Source: Lotus japonicus
Lineage: Eukaryota > Streptophyta > Magnoliopsida > Fabales > Fabaceae
Assembly: GCF_012489685.1 (NCBI RefSeq)
Contig: NC_080044.1
Span: 18,332,369-18,396,368 of the forward strand
DNA: 64,000 bases
Direction of reading: 5' to 3'
The position numbers and the translations under genes are program-made. The notes under the pieces were generated by a model. That model saw only the letters and a list, made by a program, of their open reading frames with translations, made no database searches and had not been told where the DNA came from. This document shows, in pieces, positions 34,345 through 45,843 of this stretch; position 1 is the stretch's first letter; each line of letters opens with the position of its first letter.

Positions 34345-34458
34345 CGTTTTGTTAGCTAGTGTTTGTTTGTTCCTCTCGTTTTCCCTGTATTCTCCCTTTG
34401 TGGGCTCCGGCTTTTGGGCCGTTATTGAATGAACCATCCATCTTTGACAAAAAAAAAA
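34345..34458 (+). mobile_element. LINE A, right part: 3' UTR end and poly(A)
   Basis: The sequence GGGCTCCGGCTTTTGGGCC, then TGAATGAACCATCCATCTTTG and a run of ten A (34449-34458) matches the 3' end of LINE B in the opposite orientation (TGAATGAAACCATCTATCTTTG plus A run). It is the piece of LINE A separated from 21315-22800 by LINE B. Confidence 0.7.
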
Positions 34459-34587
34459 GTTGAACATAACATAAAATGTGATTGTGGTAGTTTAAAATTG
34501 TTCAAAACTAAGTGTTTGAAAAGCACACACACAATTTTTGCCAGTTTCAAATGCCCACACCGCAAAACATGTTATATAATTTTTTTT

Positions 34588-35202
34588 GGCTTAAACACTC
34601 TTTTGGTCCCTGAAATTGTAAAGGGAATCAAACCTGGTCCCTGCAAAAATTTCGCATCAAATCGGGTCCTTAAAAAGTTTTTTTAATCAAATTAAGTCCT
34701 TATGCTCAATTTTGATCAGTCAACGGTCTAGTGGCAAGGCTAGTCAGATGATGATGGCCACGTGGACTTTTTTACATCAATTTTAGTCCCTTGAAAAATA
34801 TTTTAATAAATTTTAGTCCCTGTTCTTCCACCTTCTTCCTCTTCCTCCAAAACTCAAATCCTTAAACCTAGAAATTCAAAACCCTAAAAAACCTATATGT
34901 TCATCATATTCACCTTATTCTTTTAAAACCTAAAAAATTAGAGGCAACAAAAAAAATGAAGGTTGAAGAACATGGACTAAAATTGATTAAAATATTTTTC
35001 ATGGGAATAAAATTGATGTGAAAAAGTCCATGTGTTCATCCTCAGCTAACTAGCCATGCCGCTGGACTATTGACCGGTCAAAATTGAGCAAAAAAACTTA
35101 ATTTGATTAAAAGAAATTCTAGGGATCCAATTTGATGCGAATTTTTTCAGGGACTCAATTTGATTCATTTACAATTTCCAGGACCCAAAGGTTATTTAAG
35201 CC
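34588..35202. mobile_element. MULE-type MITE with 10-bp target duplication
   Basis: A 615-bp element begins GGCTTAAACACTCTTTTGGTCC and ends in the inverse GGACCCAAAGGTTATTTAAGCC. It is flanked by AATTTTTTTT at 34578-34587 and 35203-35212. Long stretches of both arms are inverted (for example TTTTGATCAGTCAACGGTCTA against TAGTGGACCGGTCAAAATTGA-like sequence near 35060). TIR type and 9-10 bp duplication suit a Mutator-derived MITE. Confidence 0.8.
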
Positions 35203-35212
35203 AATTTTTTTT

Positions 35213-36618
35213 AACTTTATAACTTGTGGGTGTCCTAAACCAAATCACAAGGGTTGCCTAAATGTTCGACAACAGAATGACCATCGATCGTTTTCCATAC
35301 TTTAATTGCATGAGTCAGCTCTACATATCGCTATTGTGAGATAGAGATTGTGGACATTCAAACTGGGCAAGTTCACTACCAAGGAAAAAATCTTCTACTT
35401 TCAGTCTTTTGGGTTTCGAATACATTATGAGAGATATGAATAGAAGAGAGACAAATGATATATGATATGTTATGTGATAAGAAAGGAAGAAAACATGCAT
35501 GAAGATGAGATTGAAGAGAAAGTACTTGAGCATACTTGATGTAGCAATTTTCTAGAAGAAAATGGAGTTGCTACCAATATTTATTTGGGTTGGAAAACAT
35601 TAAAAAAAAAAAAAAACTCATTTTCAATGATCTGTTGGTCTACATAACAAAGCCTAAATTCGAGAGTCAATTTACGCATAGGGAAGGGCGGAGAATTAAC
35701 CTCACAACACCATAGTACGGACGTCCTAATACAGTTAGTCGGTTACTTTAAATTAAGAGTGCATATTATAATAATTTTGAAAACGTCAATTTTTAGCCCA
35801 AAAGGAATATTATTCATGTTTTTTAATTGTTGATCTATAAAAGAGAAAAAAAATTATTATAATTTTATCTTGATAGGATCGAGTCCTGGTTCTACATCCT
35901 TATAATCCAGACTGACTCTTATCTTTGATGGTTTCTTCACCCCCATCATCCTTATAAGCCTCTATGTCCTCCCCCCCCCCCCCCCCCCCCTCTCTAAATA
36001 AAACCCTATCCTCACACTGATTCAAAATCCCCACTCACGCAATGCACCGCCATTTCCCCTCCCTCAACAGCTCCATGTTTCCCTCTGCGCCCCCTCTTCA
36101 ATACGAAAATTTAAGAATTTAATGTCGAGTGCCATTTTTAAAACACCAATTTAAAATATATTTTTAACAACCTTTTGACATCATGAAGTAGGGGAAAGGC
36201 TCATGTAATAAGTTAGAATTATTTATGTTAAAAAAATCCAAAATTCAAAATTCAATTTTATATTTATAAGAAAAAACACCACCTTTAAAAGTGAAGTAGA
36301 CTCCTATCATATTCTATTATTTTTCTCAAGTCAATTATGTTGTATGATTGTATCCCCTCTTTTCTTGGAACATATTTGTTTAATTCTTCTACTTTTTACA
36401 CTTCTTAAACTCAGTCCTTTGCTAGAACATAAAATACCACCCTCAATAATTGCTTAAACCACCCTCAATAGTGCCCTGTTATATACCATTTTCTCTAAGG
36501 CAACAGGTTTACTATTAAAATATATTTTTTTCAGCACTATGCACATGAACCTGTAGAAGTTGAATAAATTATGCAAGGTGATTTGAACTTAATGTATGCA
36601 GTTGTGTTTCAAAGGCAT
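35213..36618. other. Intergenic AT-rich DNA
   Basis: No gene is supported. A short Ser/Pro-rich plus-strand frame starts at ATG 36042 (MHRHFPSLNSSMFPS) after a pyrimidine-rich leader; it could be the remains of a truncated gene start but is too short to call. Contains the C20 tract listed separately. Confidence 0.4.
35971..35990. repeat. C20 homopolymer
   Basis: Twenty consecutive C residues in CT-rich context. Length is prone to sequencing and replication error. Confidence 0.9.
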
Positions 36619-36755
36619 GTATTTGGTTTTCAGTTTGAAAGTCCGTGTTTGGGGCATTAGAATTCGAGATCACACATTCCAATGTCGCAAACATGAAAAT
36701 GGCTTTGAACCTCCATTGAGTGAAAGCACTTTCAAACTGAAAACTAAACAGACAC
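36619..36755. repeat. Short inverted-repeat element, candidate MITE
   Basis: GTATTTGGTTTTCAGTTTG at the left is inverted as CAAACTGAAAACTAAACAGA at the right, enclosing about 90 bp. Ends of the type GTGTTTGGTTTTCAG are common in small plant hAT-like MITEs; no target duplication was identified. Confidence 0.45.
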
Positions 36756-38103
36756 TAAATTTGTTGTTTTTATAATTGTATTTGACTCTCTGTATATGGA
36801 AGAATACTTATCTAGTCCATTAAAATTGCTTTTCAAACTAACCATAGAATTAGTCAAACTAACCCTAGAATGATAAACATTCTTGCATAACTAAATTGCT
36901 AAAGTAAAATTATTGTTGAAACTTGGTCTGAGAAAATAGTAAATGAACTAGGACTCCATAAAATAGCCCATTAATGAATTATAACATATCTTGCTATCCA
37001 GAAACCATTATATATTTTTGTAAATTTGTTCACTGCCCTGAAAGAAAAAAAAACTAACATCAGAAGTTAAACATATATATTAATTATCAGTGGAAATGAA
37101 AGGGAACAGATCTGATTGTCTCCCAACACAAATAATAATCACTGAGCATAACTCAACTTAGATAAACACCATCAAATTAAATTTCAATCTAGAGTGGACA
37201 AAAAAAATAATAACAATTACTATTTAGTGTCTTCTAAAATATTCAACATATCAGATTACCATGTTGCATGATGTCACAAAAGCTGTATAGCATGAAAACC
37301 TGAAAAAATACAAAATTAGATGGAACCAAATAACAAATCAAGAGTGTAAAAATCAACTTCCCAGCACAGGCCAGATTATATCACAAATGTCAAAAGCAAC
37401 TTCCACAGCACAAGCTAGACATGGCTCAAATTTAGCAAGTGGTCACTTGACCAGTCTATCATAGCTTGAGCACAAAAAATACAAGTCTAGCAGGCATAAA
37501 AAAAAGTTGAAAGCATTTATTTGACATGATCAAACATAGCAAACACTTTCTACAGGATCTCACTTTAACTGCACATGCTTTGCTGAAAGAAAAAACAGCC
37601 AATCTTCTCAACTTCAAAATACGTAAGTTCTTTTTAGAAATGGAAATTAAGAAATATATGTCACAATTCACAAACATGTTTCCCTAATTCAACCAAACCC
37701 CAAAGATAATAGAGATACAGAATTCCATTAAAATAATAGGTAGGTAGAACAAGCAGGATAGAAACCATTGCAAGAAGCAAATAATAAAATCTAGAGTTAA
37801 CCCTCATTATACAATAAATTGCATTGATATTATTTCTGAACAGTATTATAACATTGAATTGGATTATGCATGAATATACTCACCAATTCATTAAAGATGT
37901 AGTTGATCACATTTCTCTTTCTACTGATTGTAATTCAAAAGTAAAGGTTCCACACTTGTTCATTGAAACAATGGAAATTTCAGTCATACAGCAACGAAGG
38001 AAGCTTGTTAAAATTAGAGAAGGAAGCCATGCAATAACCTCCATTAAGTTAGCCCAGTCATCCTTTAAAGGAGGAGTATTAAGGGAAACCTCAAACCTAG
38101 TTA

Positions 38104-38249
38104 ATGAAGGACATCATGCTTCCTAGATGAGCGTAGAGAAGACCAATGTTGTAATGCAATGAAGTTATATAAAGTGATGAAGGACATCATGCTTCCTAGA
38201 TGAGCATAGAGAAGACCAATGTTGTAATGCAATGAAGTTATATAAAGTG
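38104..38249. repeat. 73-bp tandem duplication
   Basis: ATGAAGGACATCATGCTTCC at 38104 recurs at 38177; the two 73-bp units differ by about one base, so the duplication is recent. Confidence 0.9.
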
Positions 38250-38296
38250 ATTTACTATGAAAAAAGCCATTAAAGAAACTCAGAAAGTAAGGAATT

Positions 38297-38312
38297 GGGG
38301 GGGGGGGGGGGG
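38297..38312. repeat. G16 homopolymer
   Basis: Sixteen consecutive G residues between GGAATT and TGTTTT. As with the C20 tract, its exact length is uncertain. Confidence 0.85.
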
Positions 38313-39655
38313 TGTTTTATTCAAATGGCAGTTATTTTGACTGATTGTATACTTTTAATTTTTTTTCAATTTGTAATTACTAAATGAACCAATTACTTAA
38401 GTTGACTGGGTCAAGACAATTAGTTCTTTGTCCAACAAAGACTGAATGATGCTGAGTTGCTGACCTTCTCTTCCTGCTATTCTCTCCTTCAGGTAAGGTG
38501 AGGTGAGGAGAGGAGGTTAGTATTTCCCTTTTATACATATCAGCCTATAACCAAGAGGTTAGCAGTAATGAGTCCAACACACAACAAGCACACAAAAATA
38601 TATGCATCTTAAACTTCAAACATTTTTCAACAAAAAGCACGGTTGAAAAAAAACTGCGTAGAAATATTATGATATGGTGTTTGAAGGACAATTGCAATGC
38701 TAGAAGCTAACTATCTAAAACAAGGCAGTAGCAGCAATTTAAGGCCTCATAAATAAAAAGAAAAGAAAAGGAAAAGCCGACAAAAATACCAAAAGAAAAT
38801 CATAGTAAGATTTACATCGAAAATGGAATGTATGATCAAAATCCTATGCATTCTAAACATCTTCAAGCCTTGTGACACACAATCTTCAAGCTGTTAAGCA
38901 TGATACGTTAGATATGGCTGCTTTAGGTGACAATTGCTGTTTTTGAACAAAATATTACCAAAGAATATATCTTTTTGAACCTTGAACGGCTAGACATGAC
39001 ATTACTTAAATATTCAAGACACAGACACTGGTCCATGCTACATCCATAGTAGCACACTTATCACTTTGCACCCACAACCTACTCTCACTACAATGAAGAT
39101 TCTATAGAACTACAGAAAGAGAACACCCTACTAAAATTTAATGCAAGGACAAATAAATATTTTTTCCACAGTTCAAATTGCTTGGTGGTTCACACTATGT
39201 CATAGAATCATCAAAAATAAATTTCAACAACAATTAAAACAAGAAGGTACATCCGTAGATGCCCACGCCATTAGGTATTCTCACTCTACACCAACCATCA
39301 ATGCCAATGCTACATTAAGTGTTAAAACTTAAAGGGAGATCTCCTCAAGGATACCCAAATTAGCAATTACATAGTATCATGAGGAACCAAATCAATCTAA
39401 TAGATTATTTTCTCCATAACCATAACTGCATCCATGGACACCATTCCATATCATAAGCCTTTCATGGTATTTAGACTACACTCTCATATCTTCCATCAAA
39501 TTCAATGAACATAAAGTTTTCCATCAAAAGGATGCTTCAGTGGCTATCAGTAAATATTTAAGAGTCCCACCCAATTAGGAAAAGCTCCAAAAATATGATA
39601 AACTTTCATACCAAAATATAGCTCCTAAATCATAATGAGATGGAAGCGAACTCTC

Positions 39656-39873
39656 CTGAACCTTCATAAAAATTGAAAGATCCTCCATATGCATATTCAA
39701 ATATCAGACCTTGCCTATAACTTTGTAAACACAAAAGTCCATCACCTGAAAGATTTGTCTTCATCAACAGATAAATCCTTCATAATCATAAGAATTGCAA
39801 GAGCCTCCATATGCTTATTCAAATATCAAACCTTGCCTATCACTACAGATAAATCCATCACCTGAAAGATTTT
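39656..39873. repeat. Imperfect ~122-bp tandem duplication
   Basis: The order CCTCCATATGC, ATTCAAATATCA, ACCTTGCCTAT, TCCATCACCTGAAAGATTT occurs twice, starting at 39682 and 39804. Confidence 0.75.
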
Positions 39874-40354
39874 GCTATCAAGTCCTACAAACTTTCTGAT
39901 CATTAAAATTATACTTGATAAATTAAAAATTATGTTGTGCATTTAACAAAGCATCCTCAAATACAAGTCCCTGATCTCATCGTGCCTTAGTAAAACCTTA
40001 GTAAATGCAGGAAATCTAGCCTGTTCCATATAAATCTAATTAATACCCTCCTCGAAGACCACAGAGACAGCCTACGCATAAATCTAGTCTATACCATTAC
40101 CACCTATGATCTAATGGATATATATAGTAAGAAAACTGGCGGAATAGGAATAAGAGCGAGAAGTGTATAGAATTAAAAAGCAACTTCAAAATTGTATGCT
40201 CAAGCCGCATGCTCATAGTTGAAGATGTCCATCCAACAATTCCCGATCCACCTAAACATAATCAAAGGTCCACAAAACATTAGAAAAAGAGAATTCACAG
40301 CTGCAAATTAGTATGAAATTCATAAAATTAATCCTTACCGAAACGTTTTTCGCA

Positions 40355-43300
40355 TCAGTAGTATCCATGCCCATGCCCATGCCCACGCCCACGTGAGCCA
40401 TCACTCTGATAAAAAGATGAGTATCGACCACTACCATACTGCAACATGAATAGCACAATGAATCACTAATATCTCTATTAAATTATGTGAAAAATAGAAT
40501 GTCAAAAAATGTCCACTCACATCAGAACCGTAATAGTCTTGTGGTGGGTACTGTCTGCTGCTGGCCCCAAAAGAATCTATGTATAAAAAAAAGTCATAAG
40601 GAATACAGCAAAGCAACTAATAAGTAAGGAGAAAGGGAGTAAAGTTTAGACCATGATAACGAGTTCCATGAAGTACAGACGGATCAGCATAATCCAACCG
40701 GGGGCGGACCATATTAGGCCCCATGTAATCAGGCTCAGGGTCCTAAACGAAAAAAGTACATTAAAGTAGTTATTTTCCAGTTAGATGGAGTTAATAAATT
40801 TGTATGGAAATACAACCAACCAAACACACAATTAAATTCAAAAATAAACTAAAATAAATCTTACCGTCATATAAAATGGACGTTTCATCCCATGCATATT
40901 GTCATCATATAGATATGGATCATCAAAACGTCTTCCCATAAAAGGTGTGTCAAACTGTCCACCTGGGGAATAGGGCCTTCTAGAAGGAATAGGCTCACTA
41001 GGGCCTCCATCAGCCATACCATACCATGCTCTATCTTGATAATGTCTAGATGGACCAGCAAATGCAGCACCTCGGCTAGCAGCATAATGACCACCCATCA
41101 TAGCTTCAGCTTCGCAATATCGTAAAATATTGTAGCCATTAAAAAAAATTCACATCAATACAGTGACATATCAAAAGAGACTTGAGCTAAAAACATAGAC
41201 AGAAGCTCAACTACTGACCTTGTGGACCAAATTGCCTCTGACGGAAATCTGGATACATATTAAAATCAAGGTCACTCCGAGAACCCACTCGTCCACTATG
41301 ACTGTGTCCAGTATGATAAAAACTCCTGTTCCTATTGAAATTTCCCCGGTTGCTGAAGGGCTGTCTCCCGCGCCCAAAACCTCTTCCTGTAGAAATTGTG
41401 ATTAGATGAGTCAAAATGATGTCAAAAAGATAATTAAAGTTTCACTAATGGAAGAAAAAAGACTTGTTTACCAGATCTTGGAAAGGCTCCACTCCTAGCA
41501 TGGCCGATTCGGAAGCCACCACACATGCCACCCTTCACAGCCTGTGTTTTAGGCAAAGGATTTGAAAGCCTAGCTCTCAATTTTATCTGTAAAACAAGAC
41601 AGATTATGAGTTCTAATCGCCGAATGAAAAAATCAAAAGTCAACAAAAATTAAGTCAAAAATAAAATACTAGAATGCTAGATGAACATATTTAGGACAAA
41701 AGAAATGCCCAAAATGCAGGTGAGGTCATGAAAATTAAGCTTTTGAGCAAGAAGGAATGGAATAAGGGAGAGAAGGAGATCAATTAAGAGGCAGCCCTTT
41801 CAAATTATCCATAATTTAAAAGGCAGTTAAAGCTAATAGGACTCCACTCTGCCCCATATTACAGAAAATTCTGTAAAATAAAACAGGGAGAAGAGAAAGC
41901 AGAGAAGAGAGTAATTCTTTAAGAATGTTAAATCACTATCAAGTAATGCACAAAATTATATACCTTTGAGGCCCCATCACCCAATTCGGATTTATTTACA
42001 CCATCAACACAAGCTACAGCCGCTTCATGTGTAGAAAAATCAATAAATCCATAATCCTTCCTCTTGGCTGTAGACATACTCCGTGCTAAAACAATTCTTA
42101 CAATTTCACCATACGATTTACACAGCTCCCTCACTTGATCTTCCTCCCAGTGAGGAGGGAGACCATTAATAAACACAGACTTCACCTGTGCCATTATCTC
42201 TGGATCTGGTTCACGTACTGGTTCAGCAAAGGCTACCTTGGCAGTTCTCTCGGCATGTCCAAAGATGACATCAGGCTTTTGAAGCCTCTTGTATGCATTC
42301 ATCGCATCAGCATGACAAGAGAACTCCAGGAATGCAAAGCCCCGGCTCAAGCCTTCTTGTTGAACATCTGAGACGAGGGTGATATTTTCAACCCCTTCAA
42401 TACCATAATCCATCAACTTCTGTTTAATCTGCAACCATATACTAAAAATTGAGTTACCAAGACATCGTAGTAAATATATACAACATAAAATATGAGTAGA
42501 CACTCACAGCTTCCTTTGTCCAAGTATTGCAAATATTTCCCAAGAATAATGTGGCATTGTCCTCACTAGGCGCAATGCCACATCGTTTTCCATGTATCTG
42601 TAAATAATGAGATGACAAAACATGGTGCTAAAGTAAGAAAAGAGAACACAACATCAAAGAAATGAACAATCAAAAGAAGAGAAACATACAACAGGGTTCT
42701 TCATTTCAGACAAAGCTTTTTTGGCATGCTCCTTATTAGCAAACTTCACAAAAGCATAGCCCTTATTTTTATTTGTCGAAGAATTTTTATGCAACCTGAC
42801 TTCAACTACCTCCCCAATCCTTTGAAAAACCTTTCTCAGATCTTCCTCTGTAGCATCGCGATCCAGTCCACCAACAAATATCTCATGTTCTTTCTTAATT
42901 TTTCGCTGCTTTGCAAGTGCTTCCAATTGCATATGCCCCTCCAATGTCTCAGTTTCTTCTGGGTCTTCCTCCGGATCTTCCTCTGGATCTTCCTCAATAG
43001 GCTCCTCCGTCCCTTGTTCTCCACTATCTAACATTTCACCACTTTTTGGCCCTTCACCACCGTAATTTTCAGAAATAACATCTTTTTGCAACTGGACTTT
43101 TACTTCTACTTTAGAGTCAGCGTTAGAGTGCTCTTCCTGTCCGAAAATGTGAGTTTCCTCTACCTTTGATTTCTCATGCTCCTCTTCTTTCAACTCTTCC
43201 TCTCCTTCCTGTCCTTTCAACTCTTCCCCTCCTTTCTCTCCTTCCAGCTTTTTCAACCCTTCCTCTCTTTTCTCAGCTTCCGGTTCTTTCAACTCTTCCC

Positions 43301-44696
43301 CTCCTTTTTCTCCTTCCAGCTCTTTCAACCCATCCTCTCCTTTCTCTCCTTCCTGTTCTTTCATTTCTTCCTCTCCTTTTTCTCCTTCCAGCTCTTTCAA
43401 CCCATCCTCTCCTCTCTCTCCTTCCTGTTCTTTCATTTCTTCCTCTCCTTTTTCTCCTTCCAGCTCTTTCAACCCATCCTCTCCTCTCTCTCCTTCCTGC
43501 TCTTTCATTTCTTCCTCTCCTTTTTCTCCTTCCAGCTCTTTCAACCCATCCTCTCCTCTCTCTCCTTCCTGTTCTTTCAACTCTTCCTCTCCTCTCACCC
43601 CTCCCTGTTCTTTCAACTCTTCCTCTCCTCTCTCCCCTTCCTGTTCTTTCAACTCTTCCTCTCCTCTCTCCCCTCCATGTTCTTTCAACTCTTCCTCTCC
43701 TTTCTGTTGTTCCAATTCGTTCTTTCCTTCCTCTCTCTCCTGTACTTTCAACTCTTCCTCTACCTCCTTTACACCAGTCGAATCTTCATTATCCACCGTA
43801 GATATATTGAGGTCCACAATAGCATGCTCAGGTTGCTTAAAATCAACAGAAGCATCACCAGACGCAGCTATGTCAACTTCCATCACGCTCCTTCCCATTT
43901 CAGCCAATTCACCATCTTTTTCAAGAAAAGGCTCATCCACTTCCATGGACTTCTGCCCCTTCTCATCAGATAACTCAACAGACCCAAGACCTTGTCCCCC
44001 CTCTGCTGCCTCAGCATTATCCACTACTGGAGTTACATCAGCTTCTGCCTCAACATTACCTACAACTGAAGTTTCTCCAGCTTCTGCCTCCAACTCCTCT
44101 CCCAAATTCGGAGTGGCAACCGCTTTAGCTCTCGACCTCCTTGGTGCCGCCTTCTTCTTCGCAGATTTTGTCGTGCTAGCACTGGCTAACACCTTCTTCT
44201 CCGCTGTTACATGTGCAAAGAACATATAATATAAGGTGAAAAATGATGTTGAATATCGAAAAACAAATAAAAGAATCAAAATTTGAAAACATGAACAGAC
44301 CCCATAAACAAATGCAAATTACATCACAATCATCAAAGAGAAAATGAAACCCCTAATAAATACGTAATCCTCATAAACAAAACGAAATTCTTATTCTAAT
44401 CGAGACTAACATTACTAACAACTAACATTTGCCTATAAAAAAAATCACGACTAATTGGCGATGAAAAAGGGAAAAGGAAGAAAAATCTTACGACGAGTTT
44501 GATTCGGATTGGAATCGGATACAGGGTCCGATGTGGGCGATGCCTCCGTCTTCTTAGCGCTTCTTGTTCTGGATGCAGGAGGCGTGCGCTTGGCCGCGGG
44601 AGATTCAACGGTGGCTTTAGCGGCGGCTTTCCTCGGCGGCGGTGTCCTCTTAGGGGTTGCGGATTTGGAAGCCGAATCGGCATTTCGGGTCCTCAT
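40355..44696 (-). CDS. hnRNP Q/R-like RNA-binding protein with three RRMs (10 exons)
   Basis: Predicted CDS is complement(40355-40438, 40521-40576, 40652-40742, 40865-41109, 41219-41386, 41472-41586, 41964-42428, 42508-42597, 42690-44203, 44492-44696), 1,010 aa; all junctions are GT-AG and in phase. The N-terminus is basic with Lys/Pro/Ala repeats. Residues about 130-500 are strongly acidic and contain a 12-aa repeat array (about 233-410). Three RRMs follow at about 508-577 (IFVGGL, KGYAFVKF), 588-668 (LFLGNI, RGFAFLEF) and 686-758 (VFINGL, KDYGFIDF). The tail is Gly/Arg/Tyr-rich, ending in GHGHGHGYY. The layout matches plant hnRNP Q-like proteins related to Arabidopsis LIF2 and, as far as I recall, At2g44710. 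It likely acts in the nucleus on RNA or chromatin-associated transcripts. No disabling change is seen. Confidence 0.9.
43180..43710 (-). repeat. Coding minisatellite in exon 2 of the RRM gene
   Basis: A 36-bp unit encodes 12 residues of the type GEEELKEQEGER. Four copies of a 72-bp higher-order unit (pairs ending KEL and KEQ) are phased exactly at 43326, 43398, 43470 and 43542. Because the unit length is a multiple of three, copy number can change without breaking the frame. Confidence 0.9.
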
Positions 44697-44800
44697 CTGA
44701 GGCGAAGATTGAAGTTACCAGTTTCCAGTGGTTCTACAAACAAAGCTTTGAATTTTGTTTTCTAGAATCCAATCGAATGATTTAAGAGTCAATTTTGCAG

Positions 44801-44807
44801 CTTTATA
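44801..44807 (-). promoter_or_regulatory. Candidate TATA box of the RRM gene
   Basis: TATAAAG on the minus strand lies about 105 nt upstream of the start codon at 44696. Support is positional only. Confidence 0.35.
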
Positions 44808-45834
44808 TCATTCTTTTGGGACTGGTTTGGTAGTCAGAATATATATATGATAAGAGCACGACATGGTAAATAATTTGATAAGTACAAATATGAGGATATA
44901 CTCTTTGATAGAATATTGATAGGATATGATATAAACAATGAAAAATATACCAAATTTTTCTTTGAAATAAAAAATAAAAAATATTTTCTAAATAGTTTAT
45001 TTAGGTGATTAATTTATTAAATTTAATTTTTTTTACATTTTTATACATGAACTTATATTTAATATTAAATTTTTGACCGGAACTAAAATTAAATTAATTT
45101 TTATTAATTCAACTATTTAAATTTTTTCAAAGAGGGTCTATTTTAATTAAAATTATGATATATGTAACCAATGGGTGATCAATGATAAAAATGAATCAAA
45201 TTTTAAAAATTTATTAAAAGATATTGTTCTTTCAAAAATAATTTATATTTAAATTATTAATTATAATTATATATTTACTATTAAAAATATAATATATATA
45301 TATGTGTGTGTGTGAGTGGCCTATTTTATTGTTAGTGAAAAATTATTTTGTGCATTTTTATTATAATATAAATAAAGAAAAATAATGTTAACTACGTACG
45401 TAGTAGTAAGTGATAATGAAAATTTAATTATTTTTTATGAGTAAATCTAATATTTTCACTATTTATAAATCATTTTATTTTTAATTAAATTTATTAGTAA
45501 CTAAATAATTTCAACTTAATAATAATAACTAGTAATTGATAAGTAATAAAGTTAATATTTTATTAAAATAAAAAAATTTATACTTAGATTATATTTTATT
45601 AATATTTTATCATTTGTAAAAACTTTTACACATGATAGACAGGACAGGATAAGGGACAAGATAGTGTTATCATATAATGTTGGGGCAACAAACAACATAT
45701 TACAGCAGGATAAGATTACCGTTATCATATCTTGTCTGTTTATCCTATCCACCGAATGAGCCTTGTATTATAAACTTTGGCCAAAAGGCTCAATTTAACG
45801 GCGTCGTTTGCCTTCCAGTTTCAATTTTGCAATG
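44808..45834. other. Upstream AT-rich region, possible old MITE
   Basis: Very AT-rich DNA without coding content. The left edge (GGACTGGTTTGGTAGTCAG... ATATGATAA near 44819) and the inverse of the right edge (GGCTCATTCGGTGGATAGGATA near 45762) look like degenerate inverted ends, and GGATAAG/GATAGGATA words recur, so the whole may be an old MITE. No target duplication was found. Confidence 0.35.
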
Positions 45835-45843
45835 ACTTGAAAC

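Larger units (their letters stand above)
36756..40354. other. Long 3' flank of the RRM gene, no gene recognised
   Basis: About 3.6 kb of AT-rich DNA. The part nearest 40354 should contain the 3' UTR of the RNA-binding protein gene. Three simple repeats are listed separately. The longest open frame (37824-38126, 100 codons) has no domain signature and ends inside a tandem duplication. Confidence 0.45.

Noticed and set aside
37824..38126. 100-codon plus-strand frame
   Set aside because: No domain, atypical composition, and it ends in the first unit of a 73-bp tandem duplication.
43166..43973. Two long plus-strand open frames (211 and 265 codons) with Leu/Pro/Phe/Ser repeats
   Set aside because: They lie opposite the 36-bp coding minisatellite of the RRM gene; a repeat unit that is a multiple of three keeps several frames open at once. 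No independent start, splice or domain evidence.
44808..45834. Possible MITE with TTTGGTAGTCAG/TTCGGTGGATAGGATA ends
   Set aside because: Inverted similarity is weak and no target duplication was found; kept only as a remark in the intergenic entry.
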